Notes: a model not told the origin generated them from the sequence alone. Positions 1-9,222 are shown, numbered from the stretch's first letter. The stretch is 64,000 nt of DNA from Streptomyces griseus subsp. griseus (GCF_003610995.1 NZ_CP032543.1:5022001-5086000), one strand, 5' to 3'. Numbers and translations are program-made.

Positions 1-56
1 GGGGTCAGCCGCGCCGGACCGCGCCCGGGCTCGGGGTCAGCCGCGCCGGACCGCGC
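1..56. repeat. 24-bp perfect direct repeat at a gene 3' end
   Basis: The same 24 bases occur at 1-24 and 33-56, separated by 8 bases. The right copy contains the stop codon (37-39 on the + strand, read on the minus strand) and last codons of the methyltransferase gene; the left copy repeats that end downstream of the stop. Similar stop-region duplications occur at 9993-10028 and 23427-23481. Confidence 0.9.
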
Positions 57-702
57 AGAGCAGCCCGTCGCCGACCGGCAGCAGCGTCGGCATCAGTTCC
101 TGGCTCTCGCGCACCGCGCGCAGCAGCTCCCGCAGCCGCAGCACCTCGGCGGGCTGGGCGGCGGAGTCGACGGTGCGGCCGTCGGCGAAGACGCCCTCGA
201 AGCAGACCAGCCCGCCGGGGCGCAGCAGGCGCAACGATTCAGCCAGGCAGTCGAGGCTCTCCAGCCGGTCGCCGTCGCAGAAGACGAGGTCGTAGCCGCC
301 GTCCGCGAGCCGGGGCAGGACGTCCAGCGCGCGGCCGGGGATGAAACGGGACCGGTTGGAGGCGAAGCCCGCCTCGCGGAACGCCTCCCGGGCGAACTGC
401 TGGCGCTCGGGCTCCGGGTCCACCGTGGTCAGCACACCGTCGGGACGCATCCCGTGCAGCAGATAGATGCCGGACACGCCCGTGCCCGTGCCGATCTCCG
501 CCACCGCTTTGGCATCCGCGGCGCCGGCCAGCAGGCGCAGCGCGGCGCCGGTGCCCGGTGACACCGAGCGGAGCCCCAGCTCACGGGCCCGTTCCCGGGC
601 CCGGTGCAGGGCTTCGTCCTCGGCGACAAAGGCGTCGGCGAACGCCCAGCTCGTCTGCCGGTTGGCGGTAATGACCCTCTCCTGTCCCCGTAGTTGGCGC
701 AA
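37..702 (-). CDS. SAM-dependent O-methyltransferase (class I, family 3)
   Basis: About 221 aa with a Rossmann-type methyltransferase fold. The glycine-rich SAM loop VAEIGTGTGVSG lies near residues 67-78, the acidic end of strand 2 is TTVDPEPE, and DLVFCDG is the metal/substrate-side strand typical of catechol-type O-methyltransferases. The substrate cannot be told from sequence. It is divergent from the ECF sigma gene and shares its intergenic region. The start is uncertain: TTG at 702 has no clear ribosome-binding site, whereas AGGAG sits 6 bases before an ATT at 672, and a -10-like TACAGT (713-708) would start transcription close to 702. The core fold is secure and the N-terminal 10 residues are not. 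Confidence 0.85.
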   Translation of the reverse strand: MRQLRGQERVITANRQTSWAFADAFVAEDEALHRARERARELGLRSVSPGTGAALRLLAGAADAKAVAEIGTGTGVSGIYLLHGMRPDGVLTTVDPEPERQQFAREAFREAGFASNRSRFIPGRALDVLPRLADGGYDLVFCDGDRLESLDCLAESLRLLRPGGLVCFEGVFADGRTVDSAAQPAEVLRLRELLRAVRESQELMPTLLPVGDGLLCAVRRG

Positions 703-725
703 CGGTGACTGTATCCGCTGGACCC

Positions 726-752
726 GGGAACCCGCAGATGGGACCGGGCGTT
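726..752 (+). promoter_or_regulatory. ECF-type promoter for the sigma factor gene
   Basis: GGGAAC (726-731), 17 bases, then CGTT (749-752). This matches the GGAAC / CGTT pattern known for mycobacterial SigE-type ECF promoters and suggests autoregulation. A start near 760 would give a leader of about 120 bases before the ATG at 880. Confidence 0.65.
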
Positions 753-879
753 GTGCAAGGAGTGGGGAAAGCGCAGCGCCCCGGCCCGCGGATCGGGCCG
801 GTGAGCCTGTGCGAAGTCCCGGGTGAAGCCCGGCCCCAGCAGGGAAAAGGCTTATCCGGAGCTAACGGGCGAGGTGGCT

Positions 880-1638
880 ATGGTAGGGGCTCCGCTGGAC
901 ACCACCAGAGCCGATAGGGGAGGTGCGGCTGCGCCTGTGGATCAGGGCGGGCTGCTGCGGCGCCTTCTCAGGTCGGCCGGTGAGCCGAAATCCGTGACCA
1001 ACACTGCTGACCGTTCTTCCGAAATCTCCGCACCGACCGCGACCTTCGCCTCCGATGCGGACCAGGCGTGGACCCCGCCCTCATGGGAAGAGATCGTCAG
1101 CACGCACAGCGGTCGCGTGTACCGCCTTGCCTACCGGCTGACGGGAAACCAGCACGACGCCGAGGACCTGACACAGGAAGTCTTCGTCAGAGTCTTCCGC
1201 TCGCTGTCGACATACACGCCCGGCACCTTCGAGGGCTGGCTGCACCGCATCACCACCAATCTCTTCCTGGACATGGTCCGGCGCAAGCAGCGGATCCGCT
1301 TCGACTCCCTCGGTGACGACGCGGCCGAGCGGCTGCCCAGCCGGGAGCCGTCCCCGCAGCAGGTCTTCAACGACACCCACTTCGACGCCGACGTGCAGCA
1401 GGCGCTGGACACCCTCGCGCCCGAGTTCCGCGCCGCCGTCGTCCTCTGCGACATCGAGGGCCTCAGCTACGAGGAGATCGCCGCGACCCTGGGCGTGAAG
1501 CTCGGCACCGTGCGCAGCCGTATCCACCGCGGCCGCTCGCACCTGCGCAAGGCGCTCAAGCACCGTTCGCCCGAAGCCCGCGCCGAGCAGCGCTCACTGG
1601 CGGACGCGGTCCTGACGGGGGAGGGCGGACTGGCGTGA
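880..1638 (+). CDS. ECF RNA polymerase sigma factor (mycobacterial SigE-type)
   Basis: 252 aa. Region 2 (about residues 75-142) contains the typical [20 protein letters not shown] helix and the WLHRITTN segment. Region 4 (about 170-225) contains [20 protein letters not shown], a helix-turn-helix for the -35 element. The ATG at 880 was chosen because GAGG (871-874) is 5 bases upstream; a longer start at 823 or a GTG at 994 are possible. The stop overlaps the next start (GTGA at 1635). Followed by anti-sigma factor, HtrA and TatB, the order known for M. tuberculosis sigE (Rv1221), so a role in envelope stress is inferred. It is not the factor called SigE in Streptomyces coelicolor, which sits beside cseABC. 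Confidence 0.93.
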   Translation: MVGAPLDTTRADRGGAAAPVDQGGLLRRLLRSAGEPKSVTNTADRSSEISAPTATFASDADQAWTPPSWEEIVSTHSGRVYRLAYRLTGNQHDAEDLTQEVFVRVFRSLSTYTPGTFEGWLHRITTNLFLDMVRRKQRIRFDSLGDDAAERLPSREPSPQQVFNDTHFDADVQQALDTLAPEFRAAVVLCDIEGLSYEEIAATLGVKLGTVRSRIHRGRSHLRKALKHRSPEARAEQRSLADAVLTGEGGLA

Positions 1639-2702
1639 GTGGCACAGGTCCGACCGGTCCCACCCCTGCCGAAGCGCACCTGGGGGACCGGCTCGCCGCG
1701 CTGGTCGACGGCGAGCTCAATCACGACGCCCGCGAGCGGGTCCTCGCCCATCTGGCGACCTGCACCCGGTGCAAGGTCGAGGCCGACGCCCAGCGCCGCC
1801 TCAAGAGCGCCTTCGCCACCTCCGCCGCGCCCTCGCCCTCCGAGGGCTTCCTGGCCCGTCTGCAGGGCCTTCCCGGGGGCCCTGGCGCGGACGGCAGCGG
1901 CTCCGGCGGGCCGTTCGGCTCCGGCGGGCCGTTCGCCGACGAGTTCTTTCCGCCGCTGCGGTCCTCCGGCTCCACCCACCGCGACACCGTGCGGCCCTCC
2001 CCGCTGGACGACTTCGGGTATCTCCCGACCGCCCATGGCTCCACCGCCGTGCTGCCCGGCGGCTCCCGTTCCGCCTTCCGTATCCACGAGGTGGCCCGGG
2101 ACGCCGAGCGCTCGCCCTGGCGCGGCCGGCGCTTCGCCTTCGCCGCGGCCGGTGCGGTCTCCCTGGCGGCCATCGCCCTCGGTGGCACCCTGCCGCTGGA
2201 CTCCGGCCCGGACCCCGTCCTGCGCGCCGAGGGCAGCGGCAACAGCGTGACGCCCCTCGACGCGGAGACCCGCGCCGGCGGTGCGAACGAGACGGTCAGC
2301 CGTCGTGGCGGCGTGCAGTCGGTGGGCGGCGACCGTCTGGCGGTCAACCGGTCCGCGGCCGACGTGTCCTCGACCGGCTCGCAGCGGCCCGCACCCACGC
2401 TCACCACACCACCGGCCCCCCTCGCCCCGGGGGTGAAGCCGCCCCTGTCCGCGCGGGCGCAGACGACGGCCCCGCCGCTGTTCTCCAGCTCGGCCCTGGG
2501 CGGGCACCCCTTCACGTTCCCCGTGCTGAACGTGTCCGTGCCGCCGCTGATACGTCCCACCGGTGGCTCCACCCCGCTGCTCGCGGCGGTGCTGGGCAGC
2601 GGTTCGACGGCGAAGGCGCTCACCACACCACCGGTGCCCTCGGGGCCGGGGCAGCCCGCCCCGACCAACGACCTGGCGAGTCCGCTCACCCCCCGACGCT
2701 GA
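1635..2702 (+). CDS. Zinc-binding anti-sigma factor (RseA/ZAS-type), membrane anchored
   Basis: 355 aa, GTG start overlapping the sigma stop, so translation is probably coupled. The N-terminal anti-sigma domain carries the ZAS zinc motif H39-x3-C43-x2-C46. A Gly/Ser-rich linker follows, then one hydrophobic helix at about 167-187 and an extracellular region of about 165 residues rich in Pro, Thr and Ser. Expected role: hold the cognate sigma factor at the membrane until a redox or envelope signal releases it. Much longer than the cytoplasmic mycobacterial RseA, so the signal may be read outside the cell. The C-terminal half has no recognisable domain. Confidence 0.88.
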   Translation: MSGTGPTGPTPAEAHLGDRLAALVDGELNHDARERVLAHLATCTRCKVEADAQRRLKSAFATSAAPSPSEGFLARLQGLPGGPGADGSGSGGPFGSGGPFADEFFPPLRSSGSTHRDTVRPSPLDDFGYLPTAHGSTAVLPGGSRSAFRIHEVARDAERSPWRGRRFAFAAAGAVSLAAIALGGTLPLDSGPDPVLRAEGSGNSVTPLDAETRAGGANETVSRRGGVQSVGGDRLAVNRSAADVSSTGSQRPAPTLTTPPAPLAPGVKPPLSARAQTTAPPLFSSSALGGHPFTFPVLNVSVPPLIRPTGGSTPLLAAVLGSGSTAKALTTPPVPSGPGQPAPTNDLASPLTPRR

Positions 2703-2814
2703 CCGGCCTCCCGGCCCGACGTGGACGGGACCCTGCGCAGGGATTCGCAAACCTGGTTGAATTCCGGGGAAGGACGCCTCGGTGGGGCGTGCAGAGGCCA
2801 GTTGCGGGGAGAGC

Positions 2815-4530
2815 ATGGACGACGGGAAGCCCACCGGGCCGCAGGCGAAGTGGTGGAGCCGCCCCACGACGGGGCGGCCCGGCCACGACGAGCCGGAGAG
2901 CCGTGGCCCGGGTGAGGGCGAAACCCCGTCGGGCCGGAGCGACGACGCCGGGCGGACGGACATCTCCGCGCCCGCCGCCGCCCAGGAGCCGGTCCGCCCG
3001 CCCGGGCCGCCGCTGCACGAGCCCGACGCCTACAGCACCCCGCCCTACGGCGGCCCCGGACCGTGGGCGCCCGCACCCCCGGTCCAGCGCCCGACCCCGG
3101 CCCACGGCACCCCCGTACCCCCGCAGGCCGCACCCCCGTCGCCGCCGCAGGCCGCCCCCGGACCGCCGCCTCCCGCCCCCGTACCGCCGCAGTCCCCGCC
3201 TCCCGCCCCCGGACCGCCGCAGAGCTCCTCGGAGCAGGCGCCGTACGGGAGCGGGCCCGAGCCGGCGCCGTACGGGAGCACCGACGGGGCCGGGGCGCCC
3301 CTGGCCGGGCCCGGTGGGGAGCAGCGGGCCTCGCAGTGGCTCCAGTACGACCCGTGGGGTGCGCCGGGGCAGCCGCTGACCCAGGTGGGACCGGCGGTCG
3401 GCACCGAGCCGGGGCGGCGGAAGAACCGGCGCGGCGGGGCCTTCGCCGGAGCGCTGCTGCTGGCCCTGGTCGCCAGCGGGATCGGCGGCGGGGTCGGCGC
3501 CTACGTCGAGCGCAACGGCGGCCTGACCACCGTCGAACTGCCCCAGGCGAGCCGCACCACCACCGACCGGGCGCCCGAGAGCGTCGCGGGCATCGCCGCC
3601 AGCGCCCTGCCCAGCGTGGTCACCCTGCACGTCAGCGGGACCGCTGAGTCCGGCACCGGCACCGGCTTCGTCCTCGACGCCCGGGGCCACATCCTCACCA
3701 ACAACCACGTCGTCGCCCCGGCCGGGTCCAGCGGCGACATCACCGTGACGTTCAGCAGCGGCGAGACGGCCGCCGCCGAGCTGGTCGGCAAGGACAGCGG
3801 CTACGACCTCGCCGTCGTCCGGGTCCGCGGGGTCTCCGGCCTCAAGCCCCTGCCGCTGGGCAACTCCGACAACGTCCAGGTCGGCGACCCGGTGGTGGCC
3901 ATCGGCGCCCCCTTCGACCTGTCCAACACGGTCACCTCGGGCATCATCAGCGCCAAGCAGCGGCCGATCACGGCGGGCGGTGAGAAGGGCGACGGCAGCG
4001 ACATCAGCTATGTCGACGCCCTCCAGACCGACGCCCCGATCAACCCGGGCAACTCCGGCGGCCCGCTCGTCGACACCCAGGCCCATGTCATCGGCATCAA
4101 CAGCGCCATCCGCGCCGCCGACAGCGGCAAGGGGACCGAGCGCGGCGGCCAGTCCGGCTCCATCGGCCTCGGTTTCGCGATACCGATCAACCAGGGCAAG
4201 CGCGTCGCCGAGGAGCTGATCAACACCGGCCGGGCGACCCACCCGGTGATCGGCGTCACGCTGGACATGAAGTTCACCGGCGACGGCGCCAAGGTCGGCG
4301 AGAAGGCCGAGGACGGTCCCGCGGTCACCAAGGACGGCCCGGCCGCCAAGGCCGGCATCCGGTCCGGTGACGTGATCACCGCCGTCCAGGGCCAGCGGGT
4401 GCACAGCGGCGAGGAGCTGATAGTGAAGATCCGTGCCCACCGTCCGGGCGACCGGCTGGAGCTGCGGCTCACCCGAGGCGGCAAGGAGCTGACCGTCACG
4501 TTGACACTCGGCTCGGCCAGCGGCACGTGA
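2815..4530 (+). CDS. htrA: HtrA/DegP-type membrane serine protease with PDZ domain
   Basis: 571 aa from the ATG at 2815, which has GGGGAGA just upstream. About 200 N-terminal residues are cytoplasmic and very Pro-rich, then a transmembrane helix (about 208-232), a trypsin-like domain and a C-terminal PDZ domain. The catalytic triad is visible: H298 in TNNHVV, D331 in YDLAVV and S414 in GNSGGP. The PDZ region (about 475-571) shows AAKAGIRSGDVITAV. Role: quality control of exported proteins on the outer face of the membrane. It lies downstream of the sigma/anti-sigma pair and upstream of tatB, linking envelope stress to secretion. In related systems HtrA homologues help degrade the anti-sigma factor; that is not proven here. 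Confidence 0.93.
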   Translation: MDDGKPTGPQAKWWSRPTTGRPGHDEPESRGPGEGETPSGRSDDAGRTDISAPAAAQEPVRPPGPPLHEPDAYSTPPYGGPGPWAPAPPVQRPTPAHGTPVPPQAAPPSPPQAAPGPPPPAPVPPQSPPPAPGPPQSSSEQAPYGSGPEPAPYGSTDGAGAPLAGPGGEQRASQWLQYDPWGAPGQPLTQVGPAVGTEPGRRKNRRGGAFAGALLLALVASGIGGGVGAYVERNGGLTTVELPQASRTTTDRAPESVAGIAASALPSVVTLHVSGTAESGTGTGFVLDARGHILTNNHVVAPAGSSGDITVTFSSGETAAAELVGKDSGYDLAVVRVRGVSGLKPLPLGNSDNVQVGDPVVAIGAPFDLSNTVTSGIISAKQRPITAGGEKGDGSDISYVDALQTDAPINPGNSGGPLVDTQAHVIGINSAIRAADSGKGTERGGQSGSIGLGFAIPINQGKRVAEELINTGRATHPVIGVTLDMKFTGDGAKVGEKAEDGPAVTKDGPAAKAGIRSGDVITAVQGQRVHSGEELIVKIRAHRPGDRLELRLTRGGKELTVTLTLGSASGT

Positions 4531-4656
4531 ACGACACGGCAAGGTACCGCCCGGACAGGTCGGCCAGGTACCGTTGACGGGTCCGGGCACTCGTCCCACC
4601 TGGCCGGGACCTGACGGAGAAGCCGGGATCAGGCGGAGAACACGAGGAGCAGCTAG

Positions 4657-5154
4657 GTGTTCAATGACATAGGCGCACTGGAGCTGCTGACCATCGGAGT
4701 CCTGGCCGTACTGGTCTTCGGCCCCGACAAGCTCCCCAAGCTCATCCAGGACCTCACGCGGACCATCCGCAAGATCCGCGAGTTCTCGGACAGCGCCAAG
4801 GACGACATCCGTTCGGAGCTCGGCCCGCAGTTCAAGGACTTCGAGTTCGAGGACCTCAACCCCAAGACGTTCGTCCGCAAGCAGCTCATGGACGGCAACG
4901 ACGACCTGGGGCTGAAGGAGATCCGCGAGAGCTTCGACCTCCGCAAGGAGCTTTCCGACGTCACCGACGCGGTCAACGGGCGCACGCCGGCGCCCGATTC
5001 CGCCAACAGTGCGGCGAACGGCTCCGCGGGCGCATCGGGCACCACCACGTCACCCAGCCTGACCAAGACCGGTGACACCGCCCCTGACCTGCTGAAGAAG
5101 ACCCCGCAGCAGGCGCAGCCCGAGCGGCCTCCGTTCGACGCGGACGCCACCTGA
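4657..5154 (+). CDS. tatB: Sec-independent protein translocase subunit TatB
   Basis: 165 aa, GTG start with GAGGAG 9 bases upstream. The protein begins MFNDIGALELLTIGVLAVLV, a single short membrane helix, then FGPDKLPKL, the TatA/B hinge and start of the amphipathic helix, then a charged helix to about residue 100 and a polar Ala/Pro/Thr tail. The length and long amphipathic segment favour TatB over TatA. With TatC it forms the receptor for folded twin-arginine substrates; tatA and tatC are not in the window. Placed directly after htrA as in mycobacteria, suggesting the stress sigma factor influences export capacity. Confidence 0.93.
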   Translation: MFNDIGALELLTIGVLAVLVFGPDKLPKLIQDLTRTIRKIREFSDSAKDDIRSELGPQFKDFEFEDLNPKTFVRKQLMDGNDDLGLKEIRESFDLRKELSDVTDAVNGRTPAPDSANSAANGSAGASGTTTSPSLTKTGDTAPDLLKKTPQQAQPERPPFDADAT

Positions 5155-5280
5155 CACCAGGTCAATCCCGACTCGTCCGGACGGTATGGCTATTCTCCAT
5201 CTGTCCGGTTGCGAGGACGCCCACGCCCGCGGGGGGCGGGCCGCTCCGGATCAGGACTGATCGAGGAGGCGGCCGCTCAG

Positions 5281-5946
5281 ATGGAGACGACGAGTCGGGT
5301 GGATACGGACGGTGCCCCTGGCACGGTCACGGCGGAGGAGGTGCCGGCGGCCCGGCCGCGTACCGTCGACGGCTATCTGGAGGCCGATTTCCCCTGGTAC
5401 GGGCTGGACGACGCGTTCACCGGACCGCGCTGGCTGATGCAGGTCGGCACGGCTGCGGACGGCACCGTGCAGCACGGTTCCACCGGGCACGGTGACGAGC
5501 CCTCGGTGAAGACGGACGGCTCCACCGCCGAGAAGGAGCGGTTCGCGGCCGTCATCACGGTGGCCGCCAGCCCGGTCAGACGCAGCGGTGACGGTACGGG
5601 GGTCCTGGACGCCACCACCGTCTCCTCGGCCGCCTGGCTGGCCGGCTCGGGGCTGCTGGCGTACACCTGGCCGCCGCAGATGGACCACACGCTGCGCGAC
5701 GACTGGCTGGACCAGCAGACCGAGACGGCGTTCACCCTCGCCGACGACCTCGGCTCGGCGCCCTGGTCGACGCTCTCCCTGCCGGTGGACGGGGTCCCGG
5801 TGGAGTTCCACTACCGCGAGTCCGAGTTCGGCTGGGTGCTCGCCGGGTCGGCGCACGAGGGTGTGCACATCGGGGCGTACGGGCGGGGGATGAGCGCGTA
5901 CGGGCTGGGCTTCTCGGTGATCAAGGACATCGCGACGTACGAGTAG
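5281..5946 (+). CDS. Conserved hypothetical protein
   Basis: 221 aa from the ATG at 5281, with GAGGAGG about 10 bases upstream; the frame is open back to 5209. No signal peptide or membrane helix is seen and no family is recognised. The N-terminal 25 residues are Thr/Val/Glu rich, and the body alternates short beta-like segments (RFAAVITVAASPV, WLAGSGLLAYTWP, SEFGWVLAGSAHEGVHIGAYG), suggesting a mixed alpha/beta soluble protein. It sits between tatB and the convergent mrp operon. Codon use is normal, so it is very likely a real gene of unknown function. Confidence 0.75.
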   Translation: METTSRVDTDGAPGTVTAEEVPAARPRTVDGYLEADFPWYGLDDAFTGPRWLMQVGTAADGTVQHGSTGHGDEPSVKTDGSTAEKERFAAVITVAASPVRRSGDGTGVLDATTVSSAAWLAGSGLLAYTWPPQMDHTLRDDWLDQQTETAFTLADDLGSAPWSTLSLPVDGVPVEFHYRESEFGWVLAGSAHEGVHIGAYGRGMSAYGLGFSVIKDIATYE

Positions 5947-6002
5947 GGCCGGGGGCGGCCGGCGGGCCGCCTTCGCGAACGCCGGACGGGCCGGGTGGGC
6001 GT

Positions 6003-6033
6003 CCGGACGGGCTGGAGCGATCAGCCCGTCCGG
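6003..6033. terminator. Bidirectional hairpin terminator
   Basis: Perfect 12-bp stem (6003-6014 with 6022-6033) and 7-base loop in the gap between convergent genes ending at 5946 and 6055. No T-tract, as is common in Streptomyces. Confidence 0.6.
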
Positions 6034-6054
6034 CGCCTGAGGGACGCAGGGGTG

Positions 6055-7188
6055 TCAGAACTTGTTGCGCGGGGTGATCCCCAGCGACATGCCCGACAGA
6101 CCGCGCTGCCGGCCGCCCAGCTTCTCCGCGATCGACCGCAGCGCCTTGCCCGCCGGGGAGTCCGGGTCCGACAGGACCACCGGCTTGCCCTCGTCGCCGC
6201 CCTCGCGCAGCCGTACGTCGATCGGGATGGACCCGAGCACCGGCACCTCCGCCCCGACCGTCCGCGTCAGCCCCTCCGCGACCCGGGCGCCGCCGCCCGA
6301 GCCGAAGACGTCGACCATCTCGTCGCAGTGCGGACACGGCATGCCCGACATGTTCTCCACGACGCCGACGATCTTCTGATGGGTCTGTACGGCGATGGAA
6401 CCGGCCCGCTCCGCCACCTCGGCCGCCGCCTGCTGCGGGGTCGTGACCACCAGGATCTCCGCGTTCGGCACGAGCTGTGCCACGGAGATCGCGATGTCAC
6501 CGGTGCCCGGCGGCAGGTCCAGCAGCAGGACGTCCAGGTCGCCCCAGAACACATCGGCGAGGAACTGCTGGAGCGCCCGGTGCAGCATCGGGCCGCGCCA
6601 CACCACGGGCGCGTTGCCCGGGGTGAACATGCCGATGGAGATGACCTTCACGCCGTGCGCGGACGGCGGCATGATCATGTTCTCGACCTGGGTGGGCTTG
6701 CCGTCCGCGCCGAGCATCCGGGGCACGCTGTGCCCGTAGATGTCCGCGTCCACGACGCCCACCTTCAGCCCGTCGGCCGCCATCGCCGCCGCGAGGTTCA
6801 CCGTCACCGAGGACTTGCCGACGCCGCCCTTTCCGGAGGCGACCGCGTACACCCGGGTCAGCGAGCCGGGCTGGGCGAACGGCACCTCACGCTCGGCCGT
6901 CCCGCCGCGCAGCGAGTTCGCCAGGTCCTTGCGCTGCTCGTCGCTCATGACGTCGAGGGTGACCTCCACGCGGGAGACGTCCTCCACGCGGGAGACCGCC
7001 TCCGTGACGTTCCTGGTGATCGTGTCGCGCATCGGGCAGCCGGAGACGGTGAGATACACCGTGACAGCGACTACACCGTCAGGATCGATCTCGACCGATT
7101 TCACCATGCCCAGCTCGGTGATCGGGCGGTGGATCTCCGGGTCGTTCACTGTCGCCAGTGCCTCAAGCACCGCGTCTTCCGTAGCCAT
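6055..7188 (-). CDS. mrp: Mrp/ApbC-type P-loop ATPase, iron-sulfur cluster carrier
   Basis: 377 aa. The N-terminal 95 residues are a MIP18/DUF59-type Fe-S assembly domain. A ParA/Mrp ATPase follows with the deviant Walker A motif SGKGGVGKSS, a Walker B-like DVLLLDLPPGTGD, and the CPHC pair that binds a bridging cluster in this family. The start is placed at ATG 7188 (MATEDAVL), where the conserved domain begins; an in-frame upstream start would overlap the next gene. Role: carries and delivers Fe-S clusters in the cytoplasm. It lies last in a minus-strand run after the DUF1003 and MgtE/CBS genes; mycobacteria keep mrp near the same genes. Confidence 0.93.
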   Translation of the reverse strand: MATEDAVLEALATVNDPEIHRPITELGMVKSVEIDPDGVVAVTVYLTVSGCPMRDTITRNVTEAVSRVEDVSRVEVTLDVMSDEQRKDLANSLRGGTAEREVPFAQPGSLTRVYAVASGKGGVGKSSVTVNLAAAMAADGLKVGVVDADIYGHSVPRMLGADGKPTQVENMIMPPSAHGVKVISIGMFTPGNAPVVWRGPMLHRALQQFLADVFWGDLDVLLLDLPPGTGDIAISVAQLVPNAEILVVTTPQQAAAEVAERAGSIAVQTHQKIVGVVENMSGMPCPHCDEMVDVFGSGGGARVAEGLTRTVGAEVPVLGSIPIDVRLREGGDEGKPVVLSDPDSPAGKALRSIAEKLGGRQRGLSGMSLGITPRNKF

Positions 7189-7231
7189 ACCGACGATGTT
7201 ACGGCGCCCGGCCCTACGGGCGGGTAGCCCG

Positions 7232-7795
7232 TCAGCGGTCGCCTTCGTCACTCTCGGATCCGAGGAGGATCCGGCGGTCCTCCATATCCCTCACCATGTC
7301 CTGGAGCTCCGAGCGGATCCAGTCCCGGGTGGCGACCTCGCCGAGGCCCATCCGCAGCGCCGCGATCTCCCGGCTGAGGTACTCGGTGTCGGCGATGGAG
7401 CGCTCGTTCTGCTTGCGGTCCTGCTCGTGGGTGACCCGGTCCCGGTCGTCCTGCCGGTTCTGCGCGAGCAGGATCAGCGGGGCCGCGTACGACGCCTGGA
7501 GCGAGAGCATCAGGGTCAGGAAGATGAACGGGTACTCGTCCCACCGCATGTCCTTGGGCGCCCAGACGTTCCACGCCACCCAGACGATGATGATCAGCGT
7601 CATCCAGACGATGAACCGGCCCGTGCCCAGGAACCGCGCGATCCGCTCCGAGAACCGGCCGAAGGCCTCCGGGTCGTACTCCGGCAGCAGCCGCCGCCGC
7701 GGCGACTTCGGCTGGTCGATCCGGGTGCGCGGCGGGCGCATCAGGCCCGAGGCGCCCGTGGAGGAGGCCTTCGACCGTTCCTCACGTTCGGCCAT
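7232..7795 (-). CDS. DUF1003 family membrane protein
   Basis: 187 aa. Two membrane helices (about residues 52-74 and 80-102: RFIVWMTLIIIVWVAWNVW and FIFLTLMLSLQASYAAPLIL) are followed by the DUF1003 signature region with LILLAQNRQDDRDR and a charged C-terminal coil (DMEDRRILLG). The function of the family is unknown. The start overlaps the end of the upstream MgtE/CBS gene by 14 bases, so the two are co-translated and may work together in divalent-cation or membrane homeostasis; this is inference from position. The same pair is found beside mrp in other actinobacteria. Confidence 0.85.
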   Translation of the reverse strand: MAEREERSKASSTGASGLMRPPRTRIDQPKSPRRRLLPEYDPEAFGRFSERIARFLGTGRFIVWMTLIIIVWVAWNVWAPKDMRWDEYPFIFLTLMLSLQASYAAPLILLAQNRQDDRDRVTHEQDRKQNERSIADTEYLSREIAALRMGLGEVATRDWIRSELQDMVRDMEDRRILLGSESDEGDR

Positions 7796-9059
7796 GGCGG
7801 ATGCCCTCCTCGCCGTGGAAGTCGGTCTCGCGCCAGTCCTCGGGCAGCAGGTGGTCCAGGACGTCGTCCACCGTCACCGCGCCCAGCAGGGACCCGCTCT
7901 CATCCACCACGGGTGCGGAGACCAGGTTGTACGCGGCCAGATAGCTGGTCACGGTCGGCAGCGGGGTGTCCGGGGGCAGCGGCACCAGGTCGCTGTCGAC
8001 GATGGAGCTGACCAGGGTGAACGGCGGGTCGCGCAGCAGCCGCTGGAAGTGGACGGTGCCCAGGTACTTGCCGGTCGGCGTCTCGTCGGGCGAGCGGCAC
8101 ACGTACACCTGTGCGGCGAGCGCGGGGGAGAGGTCCTGCTGACGGACCCGGGCCAGCGCGTCGGCCACCGTGGCGTCCGGGCGCAGCACGATCGGCTCGG
8201 TCGTCATCAGACCCCCCGCCGTCCGCTCCTCGTACGCCATCAGACGCCGTACGTCGGCCGCGTCGTCCGGCCGCATCAGGGTCAGCAGCCGCTCCTTGTC
8301 CTCCTCGGGCAGCTCCGAGAGCAGGTCGGCCGCGTCGTCCGGGTCCATCGCCTCCAGGACGTCGGCGGCCCGCTCCTCCTTGAGCTTGCCGAGGATCTCC
8401 ACCTGATCGTCCTCGGGCAGCTCCTCCAGGACGTCGGCCAGCCGGTCGTCGTCCAGGGCGGCGGCCACCTCGACGCGGCGCTTGGGGGAGAGGTGGTGCA
8501 GGGCGTTGGCGACGTCGGCGGGGCGCAGCCGTTCGAAGGTGGCGACCAGGTTCTCGGCGCCCTGCCCGTGCTCCTCCAGCGAGAAGCCGCTCACCGCCGA
8601 CCAGTCCACCGTCAGCGTCTCGCCCTTGCGGCGCAGCGCCCCTCCGCGCCCCTTGCGGACGAAGTACTTGTCGATCTCCCAGTCCCGGCGGGCGGGCAGC
8701 TGCTGGATCGCCACATCCAGGACGGTGACCTCGGTCTCGCTCTCCACCAGCCGCACCCTGCGGTCGAGGAACTCGCCGAGGACGAGCCGTTCGGTGGGCC
8801 GCTGTTCGAAGCGTCGCATGTTGACCACGCCGGTCGTGATGACCTGGCCCGACTCGACGCCCGTCACCCGGGTCATCGGCAGGAAGATCCGTCGCCGGCT
8901 GACCACCTCGACGACCAGACCCAGGATGCGCGGCGGCCGTCCGCCGACCCGCAACATCGCCACCAGGTCGCGGACCCGGCCGACCTGGTCCCCGTTCGGA
9001 TCGAACACGGGCACCCCGGAGAGGTGCGAGACGAAGACCCTGGGGGCTCCTGCCGCCAT
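7782..9059 (-). CDS. MgtE intracellular-domain protein with PRC-barrel and CBS pair (no membrane part)
   Basis: 425 aa, ATG at 9059 with GGAGGCGGAG upstream. Domains in order: an N-terminal PRC-barrel-like region (about 5-150), an MgtE N-type superhelical domain (about 180-285, with repeated DDRLADVLEELPEDDQVEIL and DPDDAADLLSELPEEDKERL helices) and a CBS pair (about 290-410, MTTEPIVLRPDATVADAL and LVSAPVVDESGSLLGAVTVD). In true MgtE channels these Mg2+-sensing domains precede five membrane helices, which are absent here. It is probably a soluble Mg2+ or nucleotide sensor, perhaps acting on a membrane partner such as the overlapping DUF1003 protein or CorA 1.5 kb away. The partner is not shown by the sequence. 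Confidence 0.85.
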   Translation of the reverse strand: MAAGAPRVFVSHLSGVPVFDPNGDQVGRVRDLVAMLRVGGRPPRILGLVVEVVSRRRIFLPMTRVTGVESGQVITTGVVNMRRFEQRPTERLVLGEFLDRRVRLVESETEVTVLDVAIQQLPARRDWEIDKYFVRKGRGGALRRKGETLTVDWSAVSGFSLEEHGQGAENLVATFERLRPADVANALHHLSPKRRVEVAAALDDDRLADVLEELPEDDQVEILGKLKEERAADVLEAMDPDDAADLLSELPEEDKERLLTLMRPDDAADVRRLMAYEERTAGGLMTTEPIVLRPDATVADALARVRQQDLSPALAAQVYVCRSPDETPTGKYLGTVHFQRLLRDPPFTLVSSIVDSDLVPLPPDTPLPTVTSYLAAYNLVSAPVVDESGSLLGAVTVDDVLDHLLPEDWRETDFHGEEGIRHGRT

Positions 9060-9222
9060 GCTCCGCCTCCTTCTCCGAACCGCCGTACGTCATGATCAGG
9101 CTAGCCCCTGCCGTCATGGCCCGCCCCGGCGGACCCGCCCGTACGGCTGGCTGCCGGACGGTGCGCGGACCCCGGGTACGCTGCGCTCTGCCCCCCGATC
9201 GCAGTTGAGAGGCAGTACGCCC

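Noticed and set aside
760..879. Cobalamin-type riboswitch in the sigma gene leader (CCGGG-TGAAG-CCCGG hairpin)
   Set aside because: Only one short hairpin; conserved core sequences are missing and the downstream gene does not fit.
4996..5000. SigR-like GGAAT-N19-GTT on the minus strand inside tatB
   Set aside because: It points antisense into tatB with no gene to serve.
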